A stretch of 16,182 bases of DNA from an uncultured Bacilli bacterium (GCA_947856335.1 CANUCD010000011.1:1-16182), one strand, 5' to 3'. Positions 8,569-15,866 are shown, counted from the first letter of the stretch. Notes: generated by a model not told the origin, from the letters alone. A program made the numbers and translations.

Positions 8569-8733
8569 TTATTTTTTTTCTTTTACTACTTGATGTTTAT
8601 GACAGTTTTTACAATATTTTTTTACTTCTAGACGTTCAGGAGTATTCTTTTTATTTTTACTTGTACATCTAAGTTCTTCACCACAAACTGTACATCTTAG
8701 TGTTACATAATTTCTATTTTCATTTTTAGCCAT
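8569..8733 (-). CDS. rpmG: Large ribosomal subunit protein L33 (bL33), zinc-binding form
   Basis: 54-residue protein of the 50S subunit. It starts MAKNENRNYVTLRC, with the typical 'xxLxCxxC' beginning, then TSKNKKNTPERLEVKKYC and KNCHKH. The two CxxC pairs (C14/C17 and C41/C44) form the zinc ribbon of the C+ type of L33. The ATG is preceded by a strong AAGGAGGTG. It follows the penicillin-binding protein gene on the same strand, a neighbourhood that I recall from Bacillus and Staphylococcus (pbp followed by rpmG), but it has its own promoter in the 49-base gap. It is probably co-transcribed with the small frame and efp. Confidence 0.95.
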   Translation of the reverse strand: MAKNENRNYVTLRCTVCGEELRCTSKNKKNTPERLEVKKYCKNCHKHQVVKEKK

Positions 8734-8765
8734 GAGGACACCTCCTTTATAAATAAGCTAGAAGT

Positions 8766-8774
8766 ATTATACCA
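8766..8774 (-). promoter_or_regulatory. Extended -10 promoter of rpmG
   Basis: Minus strand TGGTATAAT: perfect TATAAT with the TGn extension, about 33 bases before the rpmG ATG and just after the stop of the penicillin-binding protein gene. The -35 zone (TTTTCA at 17-base spacing) is weak. It would drive rpmG, the small frame and efp. Confidence 0.6.
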
Positions 8775-8782
8775 TTAAAAAC

Positions 8783-10744
8783 TTAACTTGAAAAGAGAAA
8801 ATCGTTAATTCGACGGGCAATTAAGCGATTTACTGGACTTCTATATGTACTTTTTTTCATAAGATTACTGGTGTTAGGACTTATTACGACCATAGAATAC
8901 TTGGGGTTATCAAATGGTGCATACATTAAAAAAGTATTACTTAAAACATATGAATCTAAAGTTTTATCATAATCACTATCTATCCATGACTCACTTGTAC
9001 CAGTCTTTCCAGCAGCATTTATTTTGGGATTTATATAATAGTATCCTGTTCCTGATTTAATTACACTATTAAAACCCAACTGTATTCTTTTTATGTATTT
9101 TTTATCTAGATTTACTTTATTTAAAACTTTAGTTTCATTTTTATAAATGACTTTATTATCTTTTATGATATGATTAACAATATTTAATTTTAATCTATTT
9201 CCATTATTGGCTATCGTACTTATATATTGTAATAATTGTACGGGTGTATATAAATCATATTGACCAATGGCAAAATTTAGTAAAAGATCAGGAGCTACAG
9301 TGCTTCCTTTTAAGCCTGTAGATTCCTCTGGTAAATCAATACCTGTTTTTGCTCCTAAACCATATTCTAGAAAAACATTACGGTATATATCAAAATTTTG
9401 TTTAGTTGCTTTTATATCCATATTATATGTGTAGTTATAACCCATTATTCGGATGGCAATAATAAATTGATAATAATTAGAGCTTAAAGCTAGAGCTTCT
9501 ATATCATTTAAAGTGCCTAATCTTTTATATGAACACTTAGCAGGCATATTAGCTAGTTTTATGCAACTATCAGTCATATTAGTTCCAATATCAATAATAT
9601 TATATTTATAACCAACACTAATAGAAGCTCCTTTTATAGCACTTCCTACTGTATAAGCATTTTTGATTACTTCAATACTTGTATCTTGAAAACTTATATC
9701 TTTTTGGTTAGTAATTAAGCGAACTCCAGCGATGGCTTTAATATTTCCTGTTGCGGGTTCACTTACAAGAGCATAGCTTCCCTTATAAAACTCTGTATTA
9801 GCATTCTTTTTGGCTTTTATTATTTCTTCTTTCATAATTTTTTCTATTTCTAATTGCATATTTATATCGATATTTAAGACTATATCACTTCCCCTATTCG
9901 CTTCTTTTACTAATATAAGTTCGTTATTTTCACCTACTTTATATAAAGCTTTTTCCCCCTTTAAATAAGTCTCATAATATTCTTCTAAGCCACTAATTCC
10001 TACTTTATCTTGATAAGTGTATCCCATATTTAATAGAAAAGACTTTTCTTTAGGAAGAGTTGTACTAATAGAACCCAAAATAGTTTTTAAAGTTTCATTG
10101 TAAGGGTATGTTCTTTCCCAAGATATTTCACCAAATATTCCTGGTAATTTAGCTTCTAAAACTAAAGCATATACTTTATCACTTATATTTGAAAGCACAC
10201 ACTTATTTTCATAGCTATATCCATCATTCATTAAATAATAAAAAGTAGAACTATATTTTTCTAGAGGTGTTAAAGTATCAATCATTTTTTTAGTTACTCT
10301 ATCAAGCTTTAAGTTTTCAATATCACTTTTACTTATTTTTCTTTCTTTATATAATTCTTTTTCTTCTTCTGTAATAAGTTTTTCGCCCTCTAAAGGATAT
10401 TTAAGCAAGTAAAATTCTTTTAATTTAGCTTCATCATATTTATATTGATAATCTGTTAATAAAACTAATGTCTCTGCTATTGATAATTCTTCTGATAATG
10501 TTATATTAGAGTTTTTGTGATAATAAATCATGTTTATTCCTTTATTATCTACTAATATATTGCCATTTATATCTAGTATTCTACCTCTTGGAGCACTTGT
10601 TCCAGTTACATAAACTTCTTTAATTTCTCTAGCTTTTTGTAGATATATATCTTTATTTTTCACTGCTAAATCATAAATACGATAAAAAAATAGTGTATAT
10701 AATCCAAAAATTAACAATATCCATATTATTATTTTTTTAGGCAT
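8783..10744 (-). CDS. Class B penicillin-binding protein (peptidoglycan transpeptidase)
   Basis: Membrane-anchored D,D-transpeptidase that cross-links peptidoglycan. 653 residues from the start chosen here: one N-terminal transmembrane helix (about 4-21), a PBP dimerisation domain containing APRGRILDINGNILVD, a linker with RTYPYNETLKTILG, and the transpeptidase domain. Catalytic motifs are S368-A-I-K371 (SxxK), S421-S-N423 (SxN) and K580-T-G (KTG in AAGKTGTSESW). The motif before the active serine reads TVGSAIK instead of the common PPGSTxK. The longest frame opens at 10756 without a ribosome binding site; GGTGA lies five bases before the ATG at 10744, giving MPKKIIIWILL. The neighbouring rpmG suggests orthology with the PbpA/PBP2A-type enzymes of Bacillus (from memory of gene order). 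Whether it serves elongation or division cannot be decided here. It shows the cell makes a wall. Confidence 0.93.
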   Translation of the reverse strand: MPKKIIIWILLIFGLYTLFFYRIYDLAVKNKDIYLQKAREIKEVYVTGTSAPRGRILDINGNILVDNKGINMIYYHKNSNITLSEELSIAETLVLLTDYQYKYDEAKLKEFYLLKYPLEGEKLITEEEKELYKERKISKSDIENLKLDRVTKKMIDTLTPLEKYSSTFYYLMNDGYSYENKCVLSNISDKVYALVLEAKLPGIFGEISWERTYPYNETLKTILGSISTTLPKEKSFLLNMGYTYQDKVGISGLEEYYETYLKGEKALYKVGENNELILVKEANRGSDIVLNIDINMQLEIEKIMKEEIIKAKKNANTEFYKGSYALVSEPATGNIKAIAGVRLITNQKDISFQDTSIEVIKNAYTVGSAIKGASISVGYKYNIIDIGTNMTDSCIKLANMPAKCSYKRLGTLNDIEALALSSNYYQFIIAIRIMGYNYTYNMDIKATKQNFDIYRNVFLEYGLGAKTGIDLPEESTGLKGSTVAPDLLLNFAIGQYDLYTPVQLLQYISTIANNGNRLKLNIVNHIIKDNKVIYKNETKVLNKVNLDKKYIKRIQLGFNSVIKSGTGYYYINPKINAAGKTGTSESWIDSDYDKTLDSYVLSNTFLMYAPFDNPKYSMVVISPNTSNLMKKSTYRSPVNRLIARRINDFLFSS

Positions 10745-10749
10745 AAACT

Positions 10750-10754
10750 TCACC
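10750..10754 (-). promoter_or_regulatory. Ribosome binding site that sets the PBP start
   Basis: GGTGA on the minus strand, five bases before the ATG at 10744, the same motif and spacing seen before polC and nfo. Nothing comparable precedes the upstream ATG at 10756; in fact this site lies inside the four extra codons. Confidence 0.65.
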
Positions 10755-10806
10755 ATTATTAGTATTTAAAAAAGTAAATATTTCATACAATATATTAGGT
10801 GATATT

Positions 10807-11067
10807 ATGTTTAATTTAATACGTGCTTATATGGGGAGAATGACTTTAGAAGATATAAATAACTTTGCAAATAGTAAAAATATTCATTTAAGTAGTGATG
10901 AGTTAAATTTTGTCTATGAATTTATTAGTAAAAATTGGGAACAAATAGTAAAAAATCCTAAATTACTTAATTTAGAGCGTTATCAAGATAAATTTAGTCC
11001 AGAAAATTTTTATAAAATAAAAAAGCTATTTTTAGAGTATAGCTCTCGATATTCTTCTTTCATTTAA
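10807..11067 (+). CDS. DUF2624 (YqfT-like) family protein
   Basis: 86-residue soluble protein and the only plus-strand gene of the window. The pattern fits DUF2624, the family of B. subtilis YqfT: MTLEDINNFANSKNIHLS, then an acidic/aromatic helix, then ERYQDKFSPENFYKIKKLF. The function of the family is not known to me. The ATG has AGGTGA four bases upstream. The gene is divergent from the PBP gene (62-base gap, with a possible -10 TACAAT at 10786-10791) and ends two bases before the end of nfo, tail to tail. In Bacillus yqfT sits next to nfo (yqfS), so the pairing is conserved here although the orientation appears changed. It could be described simply as a conserved small Firmicutes protein. 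Confidence 0.75.
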   Translation: MFNLIRAYMGRMTLEDINNFANSKNIHLSSDELNFVYEFISKNWEQIVKNPKLLNLERYQDKFSPENFYKIKKLFLEYSSRYSSFI

Positions 11068-11069
11068 TA

Positions 11070-11987
11070 TTATTTAGCACTTTTTTGATAGTATGAACGA
11101 ATATGCCTCATCATATCGGGATTAAACTCTTTATTTTTTAACATAGCTATTTCAAATTTATAAGGAGGATAAATTCTTTCTTTATCAGTATCTGTATTAC
11201 CTATATATGGGGTTTCAAGTATTTTAGGAATAGTTGCTAATTGGGGATTAGTAACTATTTTTAAGATGGTATCAAAGCCTAGAGTTCCATAACCAATATT
11301 AGCATGTCTATCTTTATGAGAAGAAAAATCATTTTTACTATCATTGATATGAATACAATGGATGTATGATAAACCTATTTCTCTATCAAATAAACATAAA
11401 TATTTATCAAAGTTTGTCATGTCATATCCAGCATCATTTAAATGACAAGTATCAAGACAAACACCAATTAACTCTTTTTTTTCAATATGTTTAATTATAT
11501 ATTTTATTTCTTCTATAGTAGAACCTAGTTCTGTTCCCTTGCCTGCCATTGTCTCAAGTAAGATAGTAACTGTTTTATCCTGTTTTAGTATTTCGTTTAA
11601 AGCATATACAATATTATCAAGAGCTTCTTCTTTTTTAATACCAACACTTGACCCAGGATGAAGTACCATATAACTAATATTCATCATTTCACATCTTTTA
11701 ATTTCTTCTATTAAAAAATGAATGCTAAAATCATATTTTTTCTCATCTAAATTATTAGCTAAATTAACAATATAGGGAGCATGACAAATAATATTTTTAA
11801 TATCCATATTATTTTCTTGCATTACTTCCCAAGCTTTTTGGGTATTTTTCATATCAATGGGTTTTCGAAGAGTATTTTGAGGAGCTCCAGTATAAAACAT
11901 AAAAGTATTAGCTCCATATTCTAAAGCTTCATTTACACTTCCAAGTAAACCATTTTTACCAAATGAAACATGTGAACCTATAATCAT
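11070..11987 (-). CDS. nfo: Endonuclease IV (AP endonuclease)
   Basis: Cuts DNA 5' to abasic sites in base excision repair; a TIM-barrel enzyme with three zinc ions. 305 residues. All nine expected metal ligands are present in order (numbered from the ATG at 11987): H69 in CHAPYI, H110 in LHPGS, E145 in LLETMAG, D179 and H182 in LDTCHLNDAG, H213 in HINDSK, D226 and H228 in KDRHANIGYG, and E258 in ILETPY. A slightly longer frame opens with GTG at 11996, but that GTG is part of the AGGTGA ribosome binding site five bases before the ATG at 11987. A TATAAT (12005-12010) lies between the pilin terminator and the gene. The 3' end abuts the convergent DUF2624 gene with no terminator visible. Confidence 0.96.
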   Translation of the reverse strand: MIIGSHVSFGKNGLLGSVNEALEYGANTFMFYTGAPQNTLRKPIDMKNTQKAWEVMQENNMDIKNIICHAPYIVNLANNLDEKKYDFSIHFLIEEIKRCEMMNISYMVLHPGSSVGIKKEEALDNIVYALNEILKQDKTVTILLETMAGKGTELGSTIEEIKYIIKHIEKKELIGVCLDTCHLNDAGYDMTNFDKYLCLFDREIGLSYIHCIHINDSKNDFSSHKDRHANIGYGTLGFDTILKIVTNPQLATIPKILETPYIGNTDTDKERIYPPYKFEIAMLKNKEFNPDMMRHIRSYYQKSAK

Positions 11988-11992
11988 TGCTA

Positions 11993-11998
11993 TCACCT
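11993..11998 (-). promoter_or_regulatory. Ribosome binding site that sets the nfo start
   Basis: AGGTGA on the minus strand, five bases before the ATG at 11987. The alternative GTG start at 11996 is contained in this site, so it is unlikely to be used. Confidence 0.7.
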
Positions 11999-12022
11999 GT
12001 TTCTATTATATAAAAAATCATT

Positions 12023-12048
12023 AAAAAAATCTAGTTTAAAACTAGATT
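12023..12048 (-). terminator. Rho-independent terminator of the pilin-like gene
   Basis: Minus strand: perfect inverted repeat AATCTAGTTT-T-AAACTAGATT (10-bp arms) running into a tract of seven T. The first arm begins within the TAA stop codon of the pilin-like gene. nfo starts about 35 bases further on. Confidence 0.8.
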
Positions 12049-12463
12049 AGTTAACACCACATGTCGTAGATGCTCCATCGGGAGAGGCTTCTACATCATC
12101 ACTGGTAACATCAGGAGATACGCCGTTAATCATATACTGTCCATTTGATAACCAAATTTTATAAGAATAATTACCATTTTCTCCTATTTCAATAGAAATG
12201 CTTCCTGTATAAGATTCATCTTCTTTTTCGATTAAACCACTAGAAATTAGTTCATCATATGTATAACATTTAGAAGAAGATGCTCCATCTTGGACATATA
12301 AAGTTTGAGCTGCTGTAACTAGAGTATTGGCTTCCATAGCAAGCACTTGTTTTTTGGCACTATCTGCCATTGGCACTACTGCATTTGTTGCAATTAAAAC
12401 AATAACTGATAATATTACAATTACACTTAATAATTCTACTAACGTAAATCCTTTTTTATTCAT
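12047..12463 (-). CDS. Type IV pilin-like protein (prepilin with class III signal peptide)
   Basis: 138-residue secreted or surface protein. The N-terminus MNKKGFTLVELLSVIVILSV is a canonical prepilin signal: cleavage is expected after G5, methylation at F6, with E10 as the conserved mature Glu5, followed by a hydrophobic helix (about 8-28). The globular part has a typical QTLYVQDG stretch and two cysteines (C66 and C135) that could form the C-terminal disulfide loop; it ends CGVN. Such proteins assemble into pili, competence pseudopili or related filaments. No prepilin peptidase, ATPase or platform protein is nearby, so it relies on machinery encoded elsewhere. It is a monocistronic unit with a near-consensus promoter, ribosome binding site AGAAGGTGG and a strong terminator, which suggests substantial expression. 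Major pilin versus ComGC-like minor subunit cannot be decided. Confidence 0.85.
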   Translation of the reverse strand: MNKKGFTLVELLSVIVILSVIVLIATNAVVPMADSAKKQVLAMEANTLVTAAQTLYVQDGASSSKCYTYDELISSGLIEKEDESYTGSISIEIGENGNYSYKIWLSNGQYMINGVSPDVTSDDVEASPDGASTTCGVN

Positions 12464-12487
12464 ATTCGATTGCCACCTTCTAAAATA

Positions 12488-12515
12488 ATTATATCAAAAA
12501 TCTAGGTTTAGTCAA
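12488..12515 (-). promoter_or_regulatory. Sigma-A type promoter of the pilin-like gene
   Basis: Minus strand TTGACT (12510-12515), 16-base spacer, TATAAT (12488-12493). It matches 11 of 12 consensus positions, the best promoter in the window. The leader is very short, with AGAAGGTGG nine bases before the ATG. Confidence 0.75.
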
Positions 12516-12530
12516 CTCTTAATATGAAAA

Positions 12531-12884
12531 TTACTTTATTTTTTTAATGATTTCTTCTTTAGTTAATCCATAATTTAAAAGTTCATTTATTATATCATTT
12601 AGGTTAGTCATTAGTTCTGTAATTTTGATATCTTTTATTTTAGAAATATCATCACTAATAAATGTTCCTTTGGTTGATTTAGAAATAATTAGTCCTTTTT
12701 CTTCTAATATATCATAGGCTTTTTTTACTGTATTGGGATTTATTCCTAAATCACAGGCAAGAGTGCGAACACTAGGAATTTGAGCATTAGGTTTTAATAT
12801 TCCTAAAGTAATTTCTCTTTCAATTTCTGTTACTATTTGTTCATAGATGGGGCATCTTTTAGTATAATCAATGTTAATTATCAT
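12531..12884 (-). CDS. GntR-family transcriptional regulator, YtrA type
   Basis: 117-residue DNA-binding repressor. The N-terminal winged helix (about 8-75) has the family signature: PIYEQIVTEIEREITLG, then IPSVRTLACDLGINPNTVKKAY as recognition helix region, then LEEKGLIISKSTKGTFI as wing. The short C-terminal helical tail (about 85-117) is only long enough for dimerisation, as in the YtrA subfamily, and has no metabolite-binding domain. It is the last gene of an ABC operon and overlaps the permease gene by 11 bases; in B. subtilis the ytrA regulator comes first. It probably represses its own operon through the palindrome at 15722-15752. In B. subtilis YtrA controls an ABC system that responds to cell-wall antibiotics; the inducing signal here is unknown. 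Confidence 0.9.
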   Translation of the reverse strand: MIINIDYTKRCPIYEQIVTEIEREITLGILKPNAQIPSVRTLACDLGINPNTVKKAYDILEEKGLIISKSTKGTFISDDISKIKDIKITELMTNLNDIINELLNYGLTKEEIIKKIK

Positions 12885-14832
12885 AAATAATTACTTCCTC
12901 ATAATTCATTTTTGTATATTCATCTAGTAAGCGTTTATACTCTTCTTCATTTTCTATTTTCTTTTTATAGCTTGCAAATTCTTCTTTAAATTTAGAGGCA
13001 TCGCTAATAGTTAAGCTATAAGTGTTTATATCATATATAGTAATTACAATACTTTCTTTACTTATATCAATATTATTATCATATTTTAAGTAACGAATAA
13101 ATTCAGATTGGTTACTATTGATAACATAATCAAATAAATAAGCATCTTCTTCCGTAAAATAGTTTGAATTATAAATATTTAGTGTATAGTATGGGTGTTT
13201 GTTATTTTCCTCAACATATTTGATAAATTCTTCGTTTTGATGCGTTAGTACTTCTTTATATAATTCATTACTAATCTTTATTGGGATGATTATACTTTGG
13301 TATTCATGATTTTGATATGAATATAAAGTTAAAACTTCGGTTTCATTTAAAGATGTCATATCAAAATCTTTTCTTTTATCAATATTATCACTAATTAGTT
13401 TTTTAATTTTAGAAGTTACTGGAATTGATAAATCATTATATTTAATATAATTAGTTTCGTTAAATGGGAAATTTTTTATTTTATTTTCTTGCCAATTTAA
13501 GTATTCCTTAGTTATCTTGGCTTCGATATTAGAGTTTACGCTTACATCTAGATCATATCTATTATTATTAGAAATAATAGTAATATCATAAGAACTGGTT
13601 ATTTCTTCGTTATTTCTACTAATTAAAGAAGCTATTATTTCTTTTTTTAGAGTATCGTCAGTAATATCCATACCTTCTATAACAATTTTATCAATATTAG
13701 ATAATACTTTTTCTTTACTAATAAATACTTCAAAATTTAGATGATATACACCAGTAAACATTAAAAATAATATTAAACTAACTATAGTTGATTTAACTGG
13801 TTTATATATTTCTTTTCTAGTAATTAAATCATATACTACAGAATAGACTATGATTGCTAAAATGGCTATTAACCAACCAACAAAATCTGTTTCTTTAATA
13901 ATTACATACGCAATAAAGGAAATAGGTAGTAAAGTTATTCCTTTAACTAATAAATGAATAAAAGAGCTCTTAAAACTTGTTTCGTTATTTTCCATTTTTC
14001 TTCTTTTAAAGATAAAGTATGCTACTACACTATAAAGAGTACTTAATAGTAGCATTTTTACAACACTAATCGTATCATAAATAGTTGTATTATTATTTGC
14101 AATAGATAATGGGGCTGTAAAATGATAATCTATAAAGATATCAGGATAGATTTCATATTCATTGTTTTTTAAATGCTTTTCACAATCTTTATCACCATAA
14201 CAATAATAATTAGAATTATCACAATATTCATTATTACATTCAAGATAATAGTTTGTATTTGAATGATTTAAATAGATAATTCCTTGTAGGAATGGTACAA
14301 ATAGAATAACACAAGCACTTATTACTAAGCTAGTAATCATATTACCAGCAATAACCATGGCTAAATTTAAAACTAAGAAGATAAATATATAAGAAATAAG
14401 CCAAAAGATAAAATAATCAATAAGCATTTTAAAAGGAATAATAAGTTCACTAAATAATAAACCAAATATACCAAAGATAAAAGTATTTAGAATAACAAAT
14501 AATAAAATAAGTAAAATTCCTCCAATTGTATTTGTAATATAAATACTTTTGCGATTTACTGGTTTTGATAAAATAAAATCAACACTTGCTTTTTTAAAGA
14601 TAAATGAAAATAAACTTAAAGATAATCCTAAGGGAATAAATAATATACCAAAATAAGTAAAGAAACTTAGGGTATTAAATGTTAGTAGTGTTCCATGATT
14701 GATATTTAATAAAACTACTAAATATATGATGTTAATAACAGGAATAATTCCTAGTAAGAAAGCTAGTATTCCTTTTGATTTTCTAATATTTTCTTTTAGA
14801 AAATTAAAATTAAAGAATGTTTTCAAATTCAT
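12874..14832 (-). CDS. ABC-2 type transporter permease with large C-terminal extracytoplasmic domain
   Basis: 652-residue membrane component paired with the ATPase encoded just upstream. I see about nine hydrophobic helices: six in the first 275 residues (about 22-42, 56-79, 104-129, 137-162, 165-188, 256-275), with the ABC-2 permease hallmark SKPVNRKSIYIT (89-100) after the second, then three more (about 291-311, 317-335, 348-366). About 285 mostly hydrophilic residues follow and probably lie outside the cell. A loop between helices 5 and 6 has four cysteines (C199, C204, C211, C217), possibly two disulfides. The layout resembles two half-permeases (YtrC/YtrD-like) joined in one chain, but this is inference. 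It overlaps the ATPase gene by 23 bases and the regulator by 11, so translation is likely coupled. Substrate unknown; YtrA-type control hints at a cell-envelope stress role. Confidence 0.85.
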   Translation of the reverse strand: MNLKTFFNFNFLKENIRKSKGILAFLLGIIPVINIIYLVVLLNINHGTLLTFNTLSFFTYFGILFIPLGLSLSLFSFIFKKASVDFILSKPVNRKSIYITNTIGGILLILLFVILNTFIFGIFGLLFSELIIPFKMLIDYFIFWLISYIFIFLVLNLAMVIAGNMITSLVISACVILFVPFLQGIIYLNHSNTNYYLECNNEYCDNSNYYCYGDKDCEKHLKNNEYEIYPDIFIDYHFTAPLSIANNNTTIYDTISVVKMLLLSTLYSVVAYFIFKRRKMENNETSFKSSFIHLLVKGITLLPISFIAYVIIKETDFVGWLIAILAIIVYSVVYDLITRKEIYKPVKSTIVSLILFLMFTGVYHLNFEVFISKEKVLSNIDKIVIEGMDITDDTLKKEIIASLISRNNEEITSSYDITIISNNNRYDLDVSVNSNIEAKITKEYLNWQENKIKNFPFNETNYIKYNDLSIPVTSKIKKLISDNIDKRKDFDMTSLNETEVLTLYSYQNHEYQSIIIPIKISNELYKEVLTHQNEEFIKYVEENNKHPYYTLNIYNSNYFTEEDAYLFDYVINSNQSEFIRYLKYDNNIDISKESIVITIYDINTYSLTISDASKFKEEFASYKKKIENEEEYKRLLDEYTKMNYEEVIIYDN

Positions 14833-15709
14833 AACCTAACGCCTCCATTTGATATATAAATACTTCTTCTAAAGTAAGAGGTAAATAGTCTAATATAATT
14901 GGATTTAGACTTTCTAAAAATTCTTTACTATTTTTTCCCTCTTCATCAATAATTAAAGTAGCAACACTTCCTACCTTTTTATAAGAAAGAAGTTTTAGCT
15001 TTTTGAATGTTTTTTTATCAAAATCCCCTTTTAGTGATATTTGAACTTTAAACATATTAGTTTTTAGAGTATCAATATCACTTTCAAATAAGATACTTCC
15101 TTTATATAATAATCCTAGATTATCACATATATCTTCTAATTCTCTTAGATTATGAGAAGTCATAATAATGGTTGTATCTTGTCTACTCATAGCCTCTGCA
15201 AGTAGTTTTTTAAAGAATTTACGAACTACTGGGTCTAAGCCATCAAATGTTTCATCAAAAAATAAATATTTGGCATTACAAGCTAAAGCACAAATAAGAG
15301 CACATTGTCTTTTCATTCCTTTAGAGAAACTACTTATTTTAGCATTGATATCTAGTTTTAATGTATTAGCAATATTTATCACATAATTCATATCAAATTT
15401 ATGATATAATGCTTTATAAAATTCTGCCATATCCATTAGTGTATACCCTGGATAAAAGTATAAATCGTCTGGTACAAAGACCATTTCTTGTTTTAATAAC
15501 TCATTATCATATGCATTTTCATTATCTATCAAAACTATACCATTATCTGCTGTGTAAATACTATTGATGATTCTAAGTAATGTTGATTTACCAGCGCCAT
15601 TAGCTCCTACTAAACCATAAATTGCATTATTTTTTATTGTACAATTTAAGTTTTCTAGGACATAGTCTTGATGATTAAAACTTTTAGATAAATTTTTAAT
15701 CTCTATCAT
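14810..15709 (-). CDS. ABC transporter ATP-binding protein
   Basis: 299-residue ATPase of an ABC-2 type (YtrB/BcrA-like) transporter. Motifs: Walker A GANGAGKST (35-43), signature SFSKGMKRQ (127-135), Walker B YLFFDETFDGLD (148-159) with catalytic E153, and switch histidine in TSH (184-186). The Q-loop position carries VFVPDD (77-82), an acidic residue in place of glutamine as often seen in this subgroup. The last 90 residues form a C-terminal accessory domain. Start ATG with GGAGGGAG just upstream. It is the first gene of the operon and carries the only recognisable promoter and operator; the permease gene begins within its last codons. Substrate not determinable from sequence. Confidence 0.92.
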   Translation of the reverse strand: MIEIKNLSKSFNHQDYVLENLNCTIKNNAIYGLVGANGAGKSTLLRIINSIYTADNGIVLIDNENAYDNELLKQEMVFVPDDLYFYPGYTLMDMAEFYKALYHKFDMNYVINIANTLKLDINAKISSFSKGMKRQCALICALACNAKYLFFDETFDGLDPVVRKFFKKLLAEAMSRQDTTIIMTSHNLRELEDICDNLGLLYKGSILFESDIDTLKTNMFKVQISLKGDFDKKTFKKLKLLSYKKVGSVATLIIDEEGKNSKEFLESLNPIILDYLPLTLEEVFIYQMEALGYEFENIL

Positions 15710-15721
15710 ATTTCTCCCTCC

Positions 15722-15752
15722 ATAATTGTATTATATGTACTAATACAATTAT
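15722..15752 (-). promoter_or_regulatory. 31-bp palindromic operator, probable binding site of the GntR regulator
   Basis: Perfect 12-bp arms ATAATTGTATTA and TAATACAATTAT separated by 7 bases. The core fits TTGTA-N13-TACAA, close to the TGTA-N13-TACA type of site that I recall for B. subtilis YtrA. It sits immediately downstream of the -10 box, covering the predicted transcription start, where a bound repressor would block initiation. It ends a few bases before the ribosome binding site of the ATPase gene. Confidence 0.7.
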
Positions 15753-15781
15753 AATATACCACAATTATTTTATGATTGCAA
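15753..15781 (-). promoter_or_regulatory. Promoter of the ABC transporter-GntR operon
   Basis: Minus strand TTGCAA (15776-15781), 17-base spacer, TATATT (15753-15758). The -35 box begins directly after the T-tract of the preceding gene's terminator, and the -10 box touches the palindromic operator. Confidence 0.6.
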
Positions 15782-15782
15782 C

Positions 15783-15815
15783 AAAAAAGAGTAAAGTAGT
15801 GTTAAAACTTTACTC
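15783..15815 (-). terminator. Rho-independent terminator of the right-edge gene
   Basis: Minus strand hairpin GAGTAAAG-N11-CTTTACTC (8-bp stem) followed by six T. It lies about 50 bases after the stop codon of the right-edge gene and insulates the ABC operon. Confidence 0.8.
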
Positions 15816-15828
15816 ATTGTGTATTATA

Positions 15829-15864
15829 CTTGCCCATGTGTAAAGGAAAAGCAACACAGGCAAG
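15829..15864 (-). other. Bulged hairpin directly after the stop codon of the right-edge gene
   Basis: On the minus strand CTTGCCTGTGT pairs with ACACATGGGCAAG: 5 bp plus 6 bp separated by a 2-base bulge, around a 12-base loop. It begins two bases after the TAA stop and has no T-tract, and a proper terminator lies further on. It may simply protect the mRNA 3' end, or it may be a structural element related to diversification of the gene (see findings). Confidence 0.5.
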
Positions 15865-15866
15865 AT

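Noticed and set aside
8733..8746. Self-complementary GAGG-TGT-CCTC over the rpmG ribosome binding site as an RNA switch
   Set aside because: Only four base pairs with a three-base loop; too weak to claim regulation, and it lacks an L33-type leader structure.
12047..12463. The pilin-like gene as a second variable region or template repeat for the right-edge gene
   Set aside because: It has ordinary AT-rich codon use throughout, and I see no stretch resembling the GC-rich island at 15945-16055; no template copy was found anywhere in the window.
15168..15386. A 72-codon plus-strand frame opposite the ABC ATPase
   Set aside because: It covers the Walker B and signature region of the ATPase on the other strand and has no independent support.
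15823..15828. A perfect TATAAT on the minus strand just after the hairpin of the right-edge gene
   Set aside because: No -35 box at proper spacing, and a strong terminator starts about 10 bases downstream, so any transcript would be tiny.
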